DNA of 7,100 bases from Cyanobacteriota bacterium (GTDB taxonomy: Bacteria; Cyanobacteriota; Cyanobacteriia; Leptolyngbyales; Leptolyngbyaceae), in assembly GCA_027482985.1 (NCBI GenBank), contig JAIXVO010000178.1:1-7100 (forward strand). The letters run 5' to 3'. Positions 1 to 6,869 of the stretch are shown here, in pieces. The first letter of the stretch is position 1; each line of letters starts with the position of its first letter. A model generated the notes under the pieces. The model saw nothing but the letters and a program-made list of their open reading frames with translations. It was not told the origin of the DNA and made no database searches. The translations under genes and the position numbers were made by a program.

Positions 1-112
1 CGCGATCGCCGTTGCCGTGGAAAATGGCGGCTATGGCGCAGAATCCGCCGTCCCGATCGCCCATGAGGTTTACAAAACCTATTTCCGCCCCAAACGAACC
101 CCATCCCGGTAA
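1..112 (+). CDS. mrdA: Penicillin-binding protein 2 (peptidoglycan D,D-transpeptidase), C-terminal end only
   Basis: Only the last 36 codons are present, in frame from base 2, ending at TAA 110-112; the gene begins outside the window. The tail reads AIAVAVENGGYGAESAVPIA and then HEVYKTYFRPKRTPSR. The pattern [VA]-x-V-E-N-G-G-[YF]-G followed by A-x-P-I-A and a short helix ending in YF is the usual C-terminal end of the transpeptidase domain in class B penicillin-binding proteins, especially the PBP2/MrdA group, which cross-links peptidoglycan on the periplasmic side during cell elongation. The catalytic SxxK, SxN and KTG motifs would all lie upstream and cannot be checked. A codon-rich HIP1 site sits inside the fragment. 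A hairpin terminator follows about 26 nt after the stop. FtsI/PBP3 is the main alternative. Confidence 0.72.
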   Translation, partial: AIAVAVENGGYGAESAVPIAHEVYKTYFRPKRTPSR

Positions 113-138
113 ATTCCGTCCTTCCTCAATTCCCTGCG

Positions 139-171
139 GAGACGTGCCAGCGGCGCGTCTCTACGATTTTT
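139..171 (+). terminator. Intrinsic terminator after the penicillin-binding protein gene
   Basis: Bases 139-148 (GAGACGTGCC) pair with 152-161 (GGCGCGTCTC) around the three-base loop AGC, giving a 10-bp stem with one T-G wobble. A run of five T follows at 167-171, after a short TACGA spacer. It sits 26 nt past the stop codon on the same strand, as expected for Rho-independent termination. On the opposite strand no T-run follows, so it is unlikely to stop the minus-strand operon. GAGACG...CGTCTCTAC palindromes are also common as dispersed repeats in cyanobacterial genomes, so this may be such a repeat serving as a terminator. Confidence 0.6.
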
Positions 172-209
172 GTGTTTAATTGCACATACACCAGAAGCAA
201 TCCTCGGCA

Positions 210-228
210 GGGCGATCGGCGATCGCCC
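210..228. repeat. HIP1-based hairpin in the convergent spacer
   Basis: GGGCGATC (210-217) is the exact reverse complement of GATCGCCC (221-228), with loop GGC, giving an 8-bp stem that contains a HIP1 octamer at 219-226. A further HIP1 copy lies at 241-248. No T-run follows on either strand, so it is not a classical terminator. It lies between the 3' ends of two convergent genes, and a role in stopping or protecting either transcript is only a possibility. Confidence 0.5.
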
Positions 229-271
229 CTACGCAAACCTGCGATCGCCCCTCCCTCTGCCTCCCTTCCCG

Positions 272-317
<46 letters not shown>

Positions 318-324
318 TCCCCCC

Positions 325-1884
325 CTACTTCTCCCTCCCTGTTCTAAACAACACCAGCCCTGCCAGAAAGCCGAGAATCATCCCAGACAGATGGCCGATG
401 ATGCTGACTTGGGGGGTGATGAAGTCGGAAATGATTTGGAGGAGCAGGATCAGGACGATCAGGCGGAGGCGATCGCGGGCAATTTGGGCTTTTTCGAGTC
501 GCCAGCCTTTGAATTGAATGGCGGCTTCGGCACCGACCAGACCTAATACCGCGCCGGAGGCACCAACGGTGAGTTGACCAAAGGACTGGGTGAGGAGACC
601 AAAGGCGGTCACGGTCAGCATGGAGCCGATGCCGCTCCAGAAGTAGCACAGCAGGAATTTGCGCCGACCGAGAGAGGCTTCGACCAGGGAGCCAAACACC
701 AGTAAGCCCAACATATTTGCGCCTAAATGGAGCCACCCGGCATGGAGAAAGAGGGCAGTCAGCAGTCGCCACCCCTGACCCGCCAGCACATCTTCCGGGA
801 CGAGTGCTCCCAGGTTATACAGCACTTCGATGTCATCGGTGCCGCCCTTGAAGGTCGCCCAGCCAAACACCAGGACGTTGAGGGCAATCAGACTGTAGGT
901 GACATAGCCTCGCTTTTGGCGTAAAGCGCCCCACCCGCTGTAACGCGACTCCTGCATCACCGTCGTTTTGAGCTGGTTTACCTGTTGCCGAGCGGAATCG
1001 GTGAGGACGCGCAGGGGATCGATCGCGGACATCCGTAAGCGCCACTCTACCGCTAGTTGGAGTGGGCGATCGCGATCTGGGCGGAAGTCCTGTAGTAGCG
1101 AGTGGGCGATCGCGGTTCGACCCGCCATCAATTCGGCAGTAGCAATCCAGAACTGTTGGGTGTGGGGCGCAAAAATCGATAGTTCCCCCTGCAACAAGAG
1201 TTTGACTGCTTCCACCTGACCACAAAAGGCCAGCGCATAAAGTCGCGCTGTGTTCAGCAGTAAGGGACTCCTGCGGTGTTGCGAGGCTTGTTCCATGGTC
1301 GCCAACCCTTGCAGCAATTCGTTCAGATGTCCCAGTTCGCCCTGTGCCCGTAAATAGGCGATCGCCAATCCCAATTCCCGCACCCGGATGGGTTCCGGCA
1401 CGGCTTGATCCATCCAATTCACCAACCCCACCCAATCAGCATTCAGGCGAAAAGCTAACATCGTCGCCATCCGACCCATGGGCGTGGTGTCACTTTGTAA
1501 GGACTGTAACCACTGTTGCGACTCCTCCAGCCGCCCCTGCTGACCCAATTCCAGCCCACGCAGCAAGCGGGGATACTCCACCATGCCATCGGCGGGATGC
1601 AGCCATTTCACCACGATCGCCAGTTGTCGTGCCGCCCGATAGCGCTCCTGCGACACCAACCGATTGACGCGCGTTGCGCCCATTGAGGGCAGCAAGAACA
1701 ACACCAGCCAGACCAACCCACTGATGACACCCGCCCAATTCGGGGCAATCGCCCAACTCACGCCCAACACCGTCAGCAGGATGACCGTCACGATCTGCCA
1801 CCCTCTGGGGAGGCGGGCGGCCTGTACCAGCAAGAAGCCACTGGTGAACAGCACAAGCTGAATCAGGAAAAAGTTAAGGGGCAT
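325..1884 (-). CDS. Rhomboid family intramembrane serine protease with N-terminal membrane and helical-repeat extension
   Basis: The 519-residue product is a polytopic membrane protein. The C-terminal rhomboid domain (about 325-515) has hydrophobic segments near 329-345, 371-400, 409-431, 438-455, 472-489 and 494-514. It carries the expected catalytic elements: HAGWLHLGAN at 381-390 (oxyanion Asn390), the nucleophile in GASGAVLG with Ser443, and the general base His498 in IIGHLSG. The Ser-His dyad is intact, so the enzyme should be active, cleaving membrane-spanning substrates within the lipid bilayer; its targets are unknown. Residues 1-66 add two to three hydrophobic helices. Residues 75-300 form a soluble, leucine/alanine-rich helical region resembling degenerate TPR repeats (for example around 107-127 and 208-230), perhaps for substrate or partner binding (inference). 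It is the last gene of the operon. Its ATG lies inside the end of the preceding gene (11-nt overlap), implying translational coupling; I see no clear Shine-Dalgarno. The stop is TAG. Confidence 0.92.
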   Translation of the reverse strand: MPLNFFLIQLVLFTSGFLLVQAARLPRGWQIVTVILLTVLGVSWAIAPNWAGVISGLVWLVLFLLPSMGATRVNRLVSQERYRAARQLAIVVKWLHPADGMVEYPRLLRGLELGQQGRLEESQQWLQSLQSDTTPMGRMATMLAFRLNADWVGLVNWMDQAVPEPIRVRELGLAIAYLRAQGELGHLNELLQGLATMEQASQHRRSPLLLNTARLYALAFCGQVEAVKLLLQGELSIFAPHTQQFWIATAELMAGRTAIAHSLLQDFRPDRDRPLQLAVEWRLRMSAIDPLRVLTDSARQQVNQLKTTVMQESRYSGWGALRQKRGYVTYSLIALNVLVFGWATFKGGTDDIEVLYNLGALVPEDVLAGQGWRLLTALFLHAGWLHLGANMLGLLVFGSLVEASLGRRKFLLCYFWSGIGSMLTVTAFGLLTQSFGQLTVGASGAVLGLVGAEAAIQFKGWRLEKAQIARDRLRLIVLILLLQIISDFITPQVSIIGHLSGMILGFLAGLVLFRTGREK

Positions 1885-2788
1885 GGAGCGGTGCTTTGAG
1901 AGGCCAACTTAAAATGCCCCGATCGCCGTCTAACTGGACAGGAATGCCCACGGGCAGGGCGGCATTAGGGCTAGTGTGTCCAAAGGGCAGATGGGAGACC
2001 ACCGGGATGCCCAAATCCTGCAAGCGATCGCGCAAGACTTCTTCTATCGTAAAACTGGGAATTCCGACTGGGGGATCGCATTGGCTAAATTGCCCGATCG
2101 CGATCCCGCGAATGTGTTGGAAGTGTCCTGCTAGCCGCCATTGGGTCAACATGCGATCGATCCGGTAGGGGGCTTCTCCGACATCTTCGATCGCTAAGAT
2201 GACATCGGTGAAATTGGGTTGGAGGGGCGTGCCTAACAAATGGGTCGCGACCGTGAGATTGATCGGCAAGAGCAGTCCGCTGGCAGTCCCTTGTCCCCAA
2301 CCCTTGCCCGTTAAGGGAGCCAGCGATCGCCCTTCCACCCAATCCCAGATGCGCTGGCAAGACCATTCGGGTTCAGCGGCGATCGTGGTGAGTAAGGGCG
2401 CATGCACGCCAGAGATCCCTTGCTGGCTGAGGCTGATTAGCAAACTGGTGATATCCGAAAAACCGATCAACCATTTGGGCGGCAAGCCTTGCCAGTCGAA
2501 CGCTTCCAGGAGTCGCGCCCCACCGTAGCCCCCCCGCGCACAGAGAATACCCTGACAGTCGGGATCTTGCCAAGCTTCGAGTAATTGTCGGCGGCGATCG
2601 TCATCCCGTCCCGCCAGATAACCCCAGCGATCATCATAGCCAGGCGCAAATTCAACGTGATAGCCGCGCGATCGCCAGATTTCGACTCCTTGCTGCAAGC
2701 GTTCCAGTTCTCGCAGGGTGCCACTGGGGGCGATCACCCGTAAGCGATCGCCGGGACGCAAGGGGGGAGGAGGTTGGCAAGGCTGCAT
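1874..2788 (-). CDS. ldcA: Muramoyltetrapeptide (LD-)carboxypeptidase, peptidase family S66
   Basis: The 304-residue protein is a cytoplasmic serine peptidase that removes the terminal D-Ala from murein tetrapeptides (L,D bond between the diamino acid and D-Ala) during peptidoglycan recycling. The family layout is complete: LRPGDRLRVIAPSG at 10-23, the ARGGYGGARLL segment at 84-94, nucleophile Ser111 in IGFSDITSLL, GVHAPLLTT at 127-135, general base partner Glu201 in ILAIEDVGEAPYRIDRML, and His271 in LPFGHTSPNAALPVG. These match the Ser-Glu-His triad of Pseudomonas LdcA in order and spacing. Length is typical and there is no signal peptide. The segment that is usually GGNL reads PINL here (175-178), a small departure. 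It starts 9 nt after the truB stop and its TAA overlaps the rhomboid start. The start ATG is supported because the family core begins about ten residues later. Close relatives such as microcin-C self-immunity S66 proteins (MccF) are less likely in this context. Confidence 0.93.
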   Translation of the reverse strand: MQPCQPPPPLRPGDRLRVIAPSGTLRELERLQQGVEIWRSRGYHVEFAPGYDDRWGYLAGRDDDRRRQLLEAWQDPDCQGILCARGGYGGARLLEAFDWQGLPPKWLIGFSDITSLLISLSQQGISGVHAPLLTTIAAEPEWSCQRIWDWVEGRSLAPLTGKGWGQGTASGLLLPINLTVATHLLGTPLQPNFTDVILAIEDVGEAPYRIDRMLTQWRLAGHFQHIRGIAIGQFSQCDPPVGIPSFTIEEVLRDRLQDLGIPVVSHLPFGHTSPNAALPVGIPVQLDGDRGILSWPLKAPLHAP

Positions 2789-2797
2789 CGGTTGACT

Positions 2798-3709
2798 TCA
2801 GGAAGGTGCCACAGGAGCATAAACAACTTCGGGCGCTAAGACAAATCCATCCTGGCGAAATTGCCGTTGCCCAATGCCCAAAAACTGCCCCGCAACGTCA
2901 TGCATCCGAATTGCGGTCGTCGGTGCCTGCGTGGTTTCCAGGTCAGCCCAGGCGATTCGTTGCCCCAAACACCAGCGGCGTGCGATCGCCTCTGATAACA
3001 CCATCGATTCCAGGTGATGCAGCACCCTTTCTGGCGGAATCAGCGGCAGGGTGCCCTGTTGCGCGGCTGTATCTACGGCTTCCAGGGTGAGACTCTCGTC
3101 CAAAGGTAAGCCACTACTGCGGGTGCGCACTAAGCTCGCCAGCGTGCCGCCCACCTGTAACGCCTGTCCCAAATCACGGGCGATCGCGCGAATGTAAGTA
3201 CCTGCGCCACAGTCGATATCCACCTCCAGTTCGGGGTAGTCTCCCGGTCGCCAATCCGCCACCGTGAGCCGATAAACCTCCACCTGACGCGGCTCCACGG
3301 TAATGGCTTGCCCCGTCCGCGCCAAATCGTAGAGTCGTTTGCCTGCCACCTGGACGGCGCTGTAGCTGGGGGGAAGTTGGGCAATCTGGCCTTGAAACTG
3401 CTGGAGGGCGGCGGTGACGGTGGGTAGTGTTAACGATGAGGCGGGCGTTTGGCTGAGGATTTCCCCTTCCAGATCATCTGTCGTGGTCGTGATCCCCAAA
3501 CGAATCACGGCGCGGTAGGATTTTTCACCTGGCAGGAATTGTAATAACCGAGTAGCTCTGCCGATCGCGATCGGCAGCACCCCCGTCGCCGCTGGATCAA
3601 GGGTACCCGCATGACCGATGCGCTTCATGTGGAGCGATCGCCGCAGTTTGGCAATGCAATCGTGGGACGTGAAGCCAGCGGGCTTAAACAGATTCAGAAA
3701 ACCATCCAT
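2798..3709 (-). CDS. truB: tRNA pseudouridine(55) synthase TruB
   Basis: The 303-residue product isomerises U55 in the T-loop of elongator tRNAs to pseudouridine and may also act as a tRNA folding chaperone, as known for the family. Diagnostic segments are present in order: FLNLFKPAGFTSHD at 4-17, the catalytic loop RIGHAGTLDPAATGVL with Asp38 as the catalytic aspartate, the KSYRA motif at 63-67 with the conserved Tyr65, QLPPSYSAVQVAGKRLYDLA at 111-130, CGAGTYIRAIARDLG at 167-181, and LVRTRSSG at 193-200. A short C-terminal extension beyond about 230 resembles the small PUA-like tail of bacterial TruB. The ATG at 3709 gives the family's usual N terminus. It follows the GH57 gene by 45 nt and precedes the LD-carboxypeptidase by 9 nt, all on one strand. 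In many bacteria truB sits with rbfA/infB/rpsO; that is not so here. Confidence 0.97.
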   Translation of the reverse strand: MDGFLNLFKPAGFTSHDCIAKLRRSLHMKRIGHAGTLDPAATGVLPIAIGRATRLLQFLPGEKSYRAVIRLGITTTTDDLEGEILSQTPASSLTLPTVTAALQQFQGQIAQLPPSYSAVQVAGKRLYDLARTGQAITVEPRQVEVYRLTVADWRPGDYPELEVDIDCGAGTYIRAIARDLGQALQVGGTLASLVRTRSSGLPLDESLTLEAVDTAAQQGTLPLIPPERVLHHLESMVLSEAIARRWCLGQRIAWADLETTQAPTTAIRMHDVAGQFLGIGQRQFRQDGFVLAPEVVYAPVAPS

Positions 3710-3754
3710 GATCAGGCAACGGGAGCGCGGCGGGAGATCAACTGTAGCATTGCC

Positions 3755-6418
3755 TTACGACAGTTGGGCTAACCAGCCATCCACATCGATCGCCAGCAGT
3801 TGTCCCAATTTGAGCAGCGATCGCAAGTGCGGCAAACTTACGGACGCGGGTGATTTCGCCTGATTCGGTTGGGTACTGACCTGTACCCACTCCACACAGG
3901 CGGGGATAATCCAGGCATGGAGACAGTTGAAGTAGAGTTCCTGGGCCTGCGCCATCGAGAGGTGCAGTTGCATTTTCTGACCTAATTCGATGAAGCGTTC
4001 TAACCGCACAATGTGAGCCGTCAGAGTGGTTGGATCAAACTCATAGAGCAAGTGCCGCAACACCTGTAAAATCAAGCGTTCCAGGGTTTGTTTTGCTTCT
4101 GGGAGGGCCACCTGGCAGTGCAGCGATTGGGCTTCCGTGGCGATCGCATCCAGTTCCGCGAGATGATCGAAGCCCGTGGTCACGGCCAGATCACTGCTCT
4201 CCTGCTCCAGCGATCGCAGCGACAGTAACACCCGATGCCGCAACGCCACTTCTGCCGCCACCTGCATCTCTTGAGGCACCTCTAACTGATCCCGGTGGAA
4301 CGCCATCAGCACCCCGTAGTTATCGCGGTAGACCTGGGTGTAAAGTTGCGCCAACCGATTCAAAGTGCCCTGGGTCAACAGCCGCATCATCCGGTGGCGT
4401 TCTTCCGCAAACAAGCTTTGCAGATTGAAAGACTGATCCCCAAACCGCCGATTCATTGCCAGAATCACTTGAGCGGCGCTGGCCTGATTCAAAGCAGCAA
4501 ATAAATCGTCCTTCATGTCGCTGTAATCACGCCGTCCTGAGAAGGGCTGGATACAGCAGTGGAAATCCCACCCGCCCAGATGCAGGACGGAAAACACAAA
4601 GTCTGCTGTTTCGCGGGTGATGTCCGAAATTAGTTGTAACCGCCCGATCGCCAGTGTCATCGCGCCCATGCGCTGAAGCTGGTAGTCGGACTGGTGTGCC
4701 GTGTAGCAATAAACTCGTTGTTCGCGGGCGTGGGTGGTAAATAGGGAGCTAATGGCATAGTGCGCCGCCACCTGTTCCAGCGAAATTTGCGCCGAATGCA
4801 CCAGTTGGCGATAGACTTCCGCCCCATTGCCGAACCATTCCACATTGCTGGGGATCGCTTCCAGGCGCTTGATAAACTCTGCTTCCAGCCGGACTCCGGT
4901 GACATCACCCGCCAATTCCAGGGCACGGGCGGCATAGCGTAAAATCTGTACCCCTTCTGGGCGCGACACTTCCTCAAAAAACCAGCCGCAACTGGTAAAC
5001 ATCAACAAACTATGACGTTGTAACTCCAGCAGGCGCAACACATCCACCCGCTCTGCCGCACTTAGGGCATGAGTTTGATGCCGCTCCAGAAACGCATTCA
5101 CCTGACTCACCGAGCGATCGCGGATCACCTGAATGTACTCATCCCGCGCCTGCCAGGGATCGCGCAACAGCGGACTAGCGGCAGTTTCATACACCTCGGA
5201 TAGTTGATCCCGCAGCCAGTTGAGACTATCGCGCAACGGTCGCCGCCATTGCTGATGCCACCCGCCGCCGCTGCCACAGCCACAGTCATCCTGCCAGCGA
5301 TCAACACCATGACTGCAACTCCAGGCGGTCACGGGTTTGAGTTCCACTTCCCAGGTGGGGGGATGAATCGACAGGTAGTGCGCAAAATTGGTGACTGTCC
5401 AGCCGCGTTGGGGAAACTCACTCATAAAGGCATAGGCCAGACATTTCTCAGTGCCGCCCTTATGATGCCCAAAGGTTTCGCCATCCGTCGCGACGGCAAT
5501 CAGTTGCGCCGTCCGGTGATCCCCGCGCACGGCTTGTCCCAACCGTCCAGCAAAGTGGTGAGCATTCGTCAGAGCCGTATCGAAACCCATATCACGGGAG
5601 ATCGGGCCATCGTAAAAGAAGATGTCGATAAAGGGGGCAGTGGCGGCGCGAGGTTCACTGCCAGCGGGTTCTAAATAGCAGCGGTACGGGCGCGTGGGAT
5701 CGATCTGGTTGCCGCCGACTTCCTGCCAGTCGGGGGTCGGTTGTTCCGCACTGGGGTAGGGACGACAGCGTTGTGCCTGGGAGGGCGCGAGGATGATGAA
5801 TTTGATCCCCTCGGCAATCAGGGCGGCCAGGGTGGGATAGTCAACAGCGGTTTCTGCCAGCCACATCCCTTCGGGATCACGCCCAAAGCGGGAACGGAAG
5901 TCGGCTTTGCCCCACCGAATTTGGGTCAACTGATCCCGATCGCTCGCCAATGGCAAGATGATGTGGTTATATACCTGGGCGATCGCGTTCCCATGTCCAA
6001 ACAAGCGATCGCAGCTTTTGCGATCGGCTTCCAGAATCCGCTGATAGGTTTCCACATCATGCCGTTCCAGCCAACTTAAGAGCGTCGCGCCAAAGTTGAA
6101 GCTGAGATATTCGTAGTTATTGACGATCCCCATGACCGCCTCCCGGTCATTCATAATCCGGGCGAAAGCATTGGGACGGTAGCATTCATGGTGAATTCGT
6201 TCGTTCCAGTCATGATCCGGGTGGGCACTGGGCTGACGTTCGATCGCATCCAAATACGGGTTTTCGCGGGGCGGCTGGTAGAAATGTCCATGCACCACCA
6301 CATAGACACCTTGCGCAGTTTGAAGCGGATCTTGAGCCGGGGCGATCGCGGGGACAGCCGGGAGTCGTCCTTGCGCTAGTGCGGCCTGAGAGGAATGCAG
6401 ATTAGGGGTAAAAGTCAT
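3755..6418 (-). CDS. Glycoside hydrolase family 57 protein with C-terminal DUF3536 domain
   Basis: Starting at the ATG at 6418, the product has 887 residues. The GH57 catalytic half (about 38-350) shows VVVHGHFYQPPRENPYLDAI (motif 1, 40-59), a GHGNAIAQVYNHIILPLA block (141-158), GMWLAETAVD with the likely nucleophile Glu189, FFYDGPISRDMGF with the likely acid/base Asp270, and ATDGETFGHHKGG at 310-322. All catalytic motifs are intact. A Cys/His-rich patch follows (about 366-392), then a long helical DUF3536 region with MFTSCGWFFEEVSRPEGVQI at 473-492. GH57 enzymes cleave or transfer alpha-glucan chains by a retaining mechanism; this branch has no established substrate, so a role in glycogen or other cytoplasmic glycan metabolism is inference. 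An in-frame ATG at 6460 and GTG at 6463 would add 14-15 residues (MMPGWWFICCFTPAF-like). That extension is hydrophobic but is no convincing signal peptide, and the ATG at 6418 gives a more usual start. It is first in the operon; the TAA at 3755-3757 is 45 nt before truB. Confidence 0.9.
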   Translation of the reverse strand: MTFTPNLHSSQAALAQGRLPAVPAIAPAQDPLQTAQGVYVVVHGHFYQPPRENPYLDAIERQPSAHPDHDWNERIHHECYRPNAFARIMNDREAVMGIVNNYEYLSFNFGATLLSWLERHDVETYQRILEADRKSCDRLFGHGNAIAQVYNHIILPLASDRDQLTQIRWGKADFRSRFGRDPEGMWLAETAVDYPTLAALIAEGIKFIILAPSQAQRCRPYPSAEQPTPDWQEVGGNQIDPTRPYRCYLEPAGSEPRAATAPFIDIFFYDGPISRDMGFDTALTNAHHFAGRLGQAVRGDHRTAQLIAVATDGETFGHHKGGTEKCLAYAFMSEFPQRGWTVTNFAHYLSIHPPTWEVELKPVTAWSCSHGVDRWQDDCGCGSGGGWHQQWRRPLRDSLNWLRDQLSEVYETAASPLLRDPWQARDEYIQVIRDRSVSQVNAFLERHQTHALSAAERVDVLRLLELQRHSLLMFTSCGWFFEEVSRPEGVQILRYAARALELAGDVTGVRLEAEFIKRLEAIPSNVEWFGNGAEVYRQLVHSAQISLEQVAAHYAISSLFTTHAREQRVYCYTAHQSDYQLQRMGAMTLAIGRLQLISDITRETADFVFSVLHLGGWDFHCCIQPFSGRRDYSDMKDDLFAALNQASAAQVILAMNRRFGDQSFNLQSLFAEERHRMMRLLTQGTLNRLAQLYTQVYRDNYGVLMAFHRDQLEVPQEMQVAAEVALRHRVLLSLRSLEQESSDLAVTTGFDHLAELDAIATEAQSLHCQVALPEAKQTLERLILQVLRHLLYEFDPTTLTAHIVRLERFIELGQKMQLHLSMAQAQELYFNCLHAWIIPACVEWVQVSTQPNQAKSPASVSLPHLRSLLKLGQLLAIDVDGWLAQLS

Positions 6419-6785
6419 GAATGCAGGAGTGAAACAACAAATAAACCACCAGCCAGGCATCACACATCATGGCGGCAACGGACATCAGAGGGGCAGCGAG
6501 ATCGCGCCTTTGCACAGCGGCAGACATTGAACGCCAAAACCGTTCACACTGCCAGGAAACCAGGGCGACAGAACCACCCATCAAGAATTGGAGAAAGCTT
6601 GTAACCAGAGGGATGACCACGACTGGAGGGGGGCATCAACCCCAACGGAACCTCAGTTGTCGTTGAAATCCGAGGATTTGTTCATAAAGTGGGGATGGAA
6701 TAAAGACTGAAGGCGCACAAGACCTTGAGCAAACATCGGCAACACAGACCAACCGACATTCGATGCTATGCCAGCCTGATGATGG

Positions 6786-6805
6786 TCATCTATTTTTTTA
6801 GATGA
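6786..6805. repeat. Perfect 7-bp inverted repeat with six-T loop
   Basis: TCATCTA (6786-6792) and TAGATGA (6799-6805) are exact reverse complements around a TTTTTT loop. The stretch is strikingly A/T-rich against its GC-rich surroundings. It lies about 370 nt upstream of the GH57 start. It could be an operator for a dimeric regulator or a small RNA hairpin; the sequence does not decide. Confidence 0.5.
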
Positions 6806-6869
6806 ATTTAAGAAGCCAGGTGGGGATCAGCCATAATCGGCAAAGAATCGCAAGAAATCGCAACATCGG

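Noticed and set aside
833..1435. 200-codon minus-strand frame inside the rhomboid gene
   Set aside because: It overlaps the intact rhomboid frame on the same strand, is rich in Arg/Gly/Thr of shifted-frame type and has no recognisable domain.
5204..5674. 156-codon plus-strand frame antisense to the GH57 gene
   Set aside because: Its composition follows from the opposite-strand coding sequence, which carries all the GH57 motifs; no family features are visible.
6418..6463. Signal peptide on the longer GH57 form
   Set aside because: The 15 extra residues are too short and lack a basic n-region and a cleavage site; the region after them is polar and Pro/Ala-rich.
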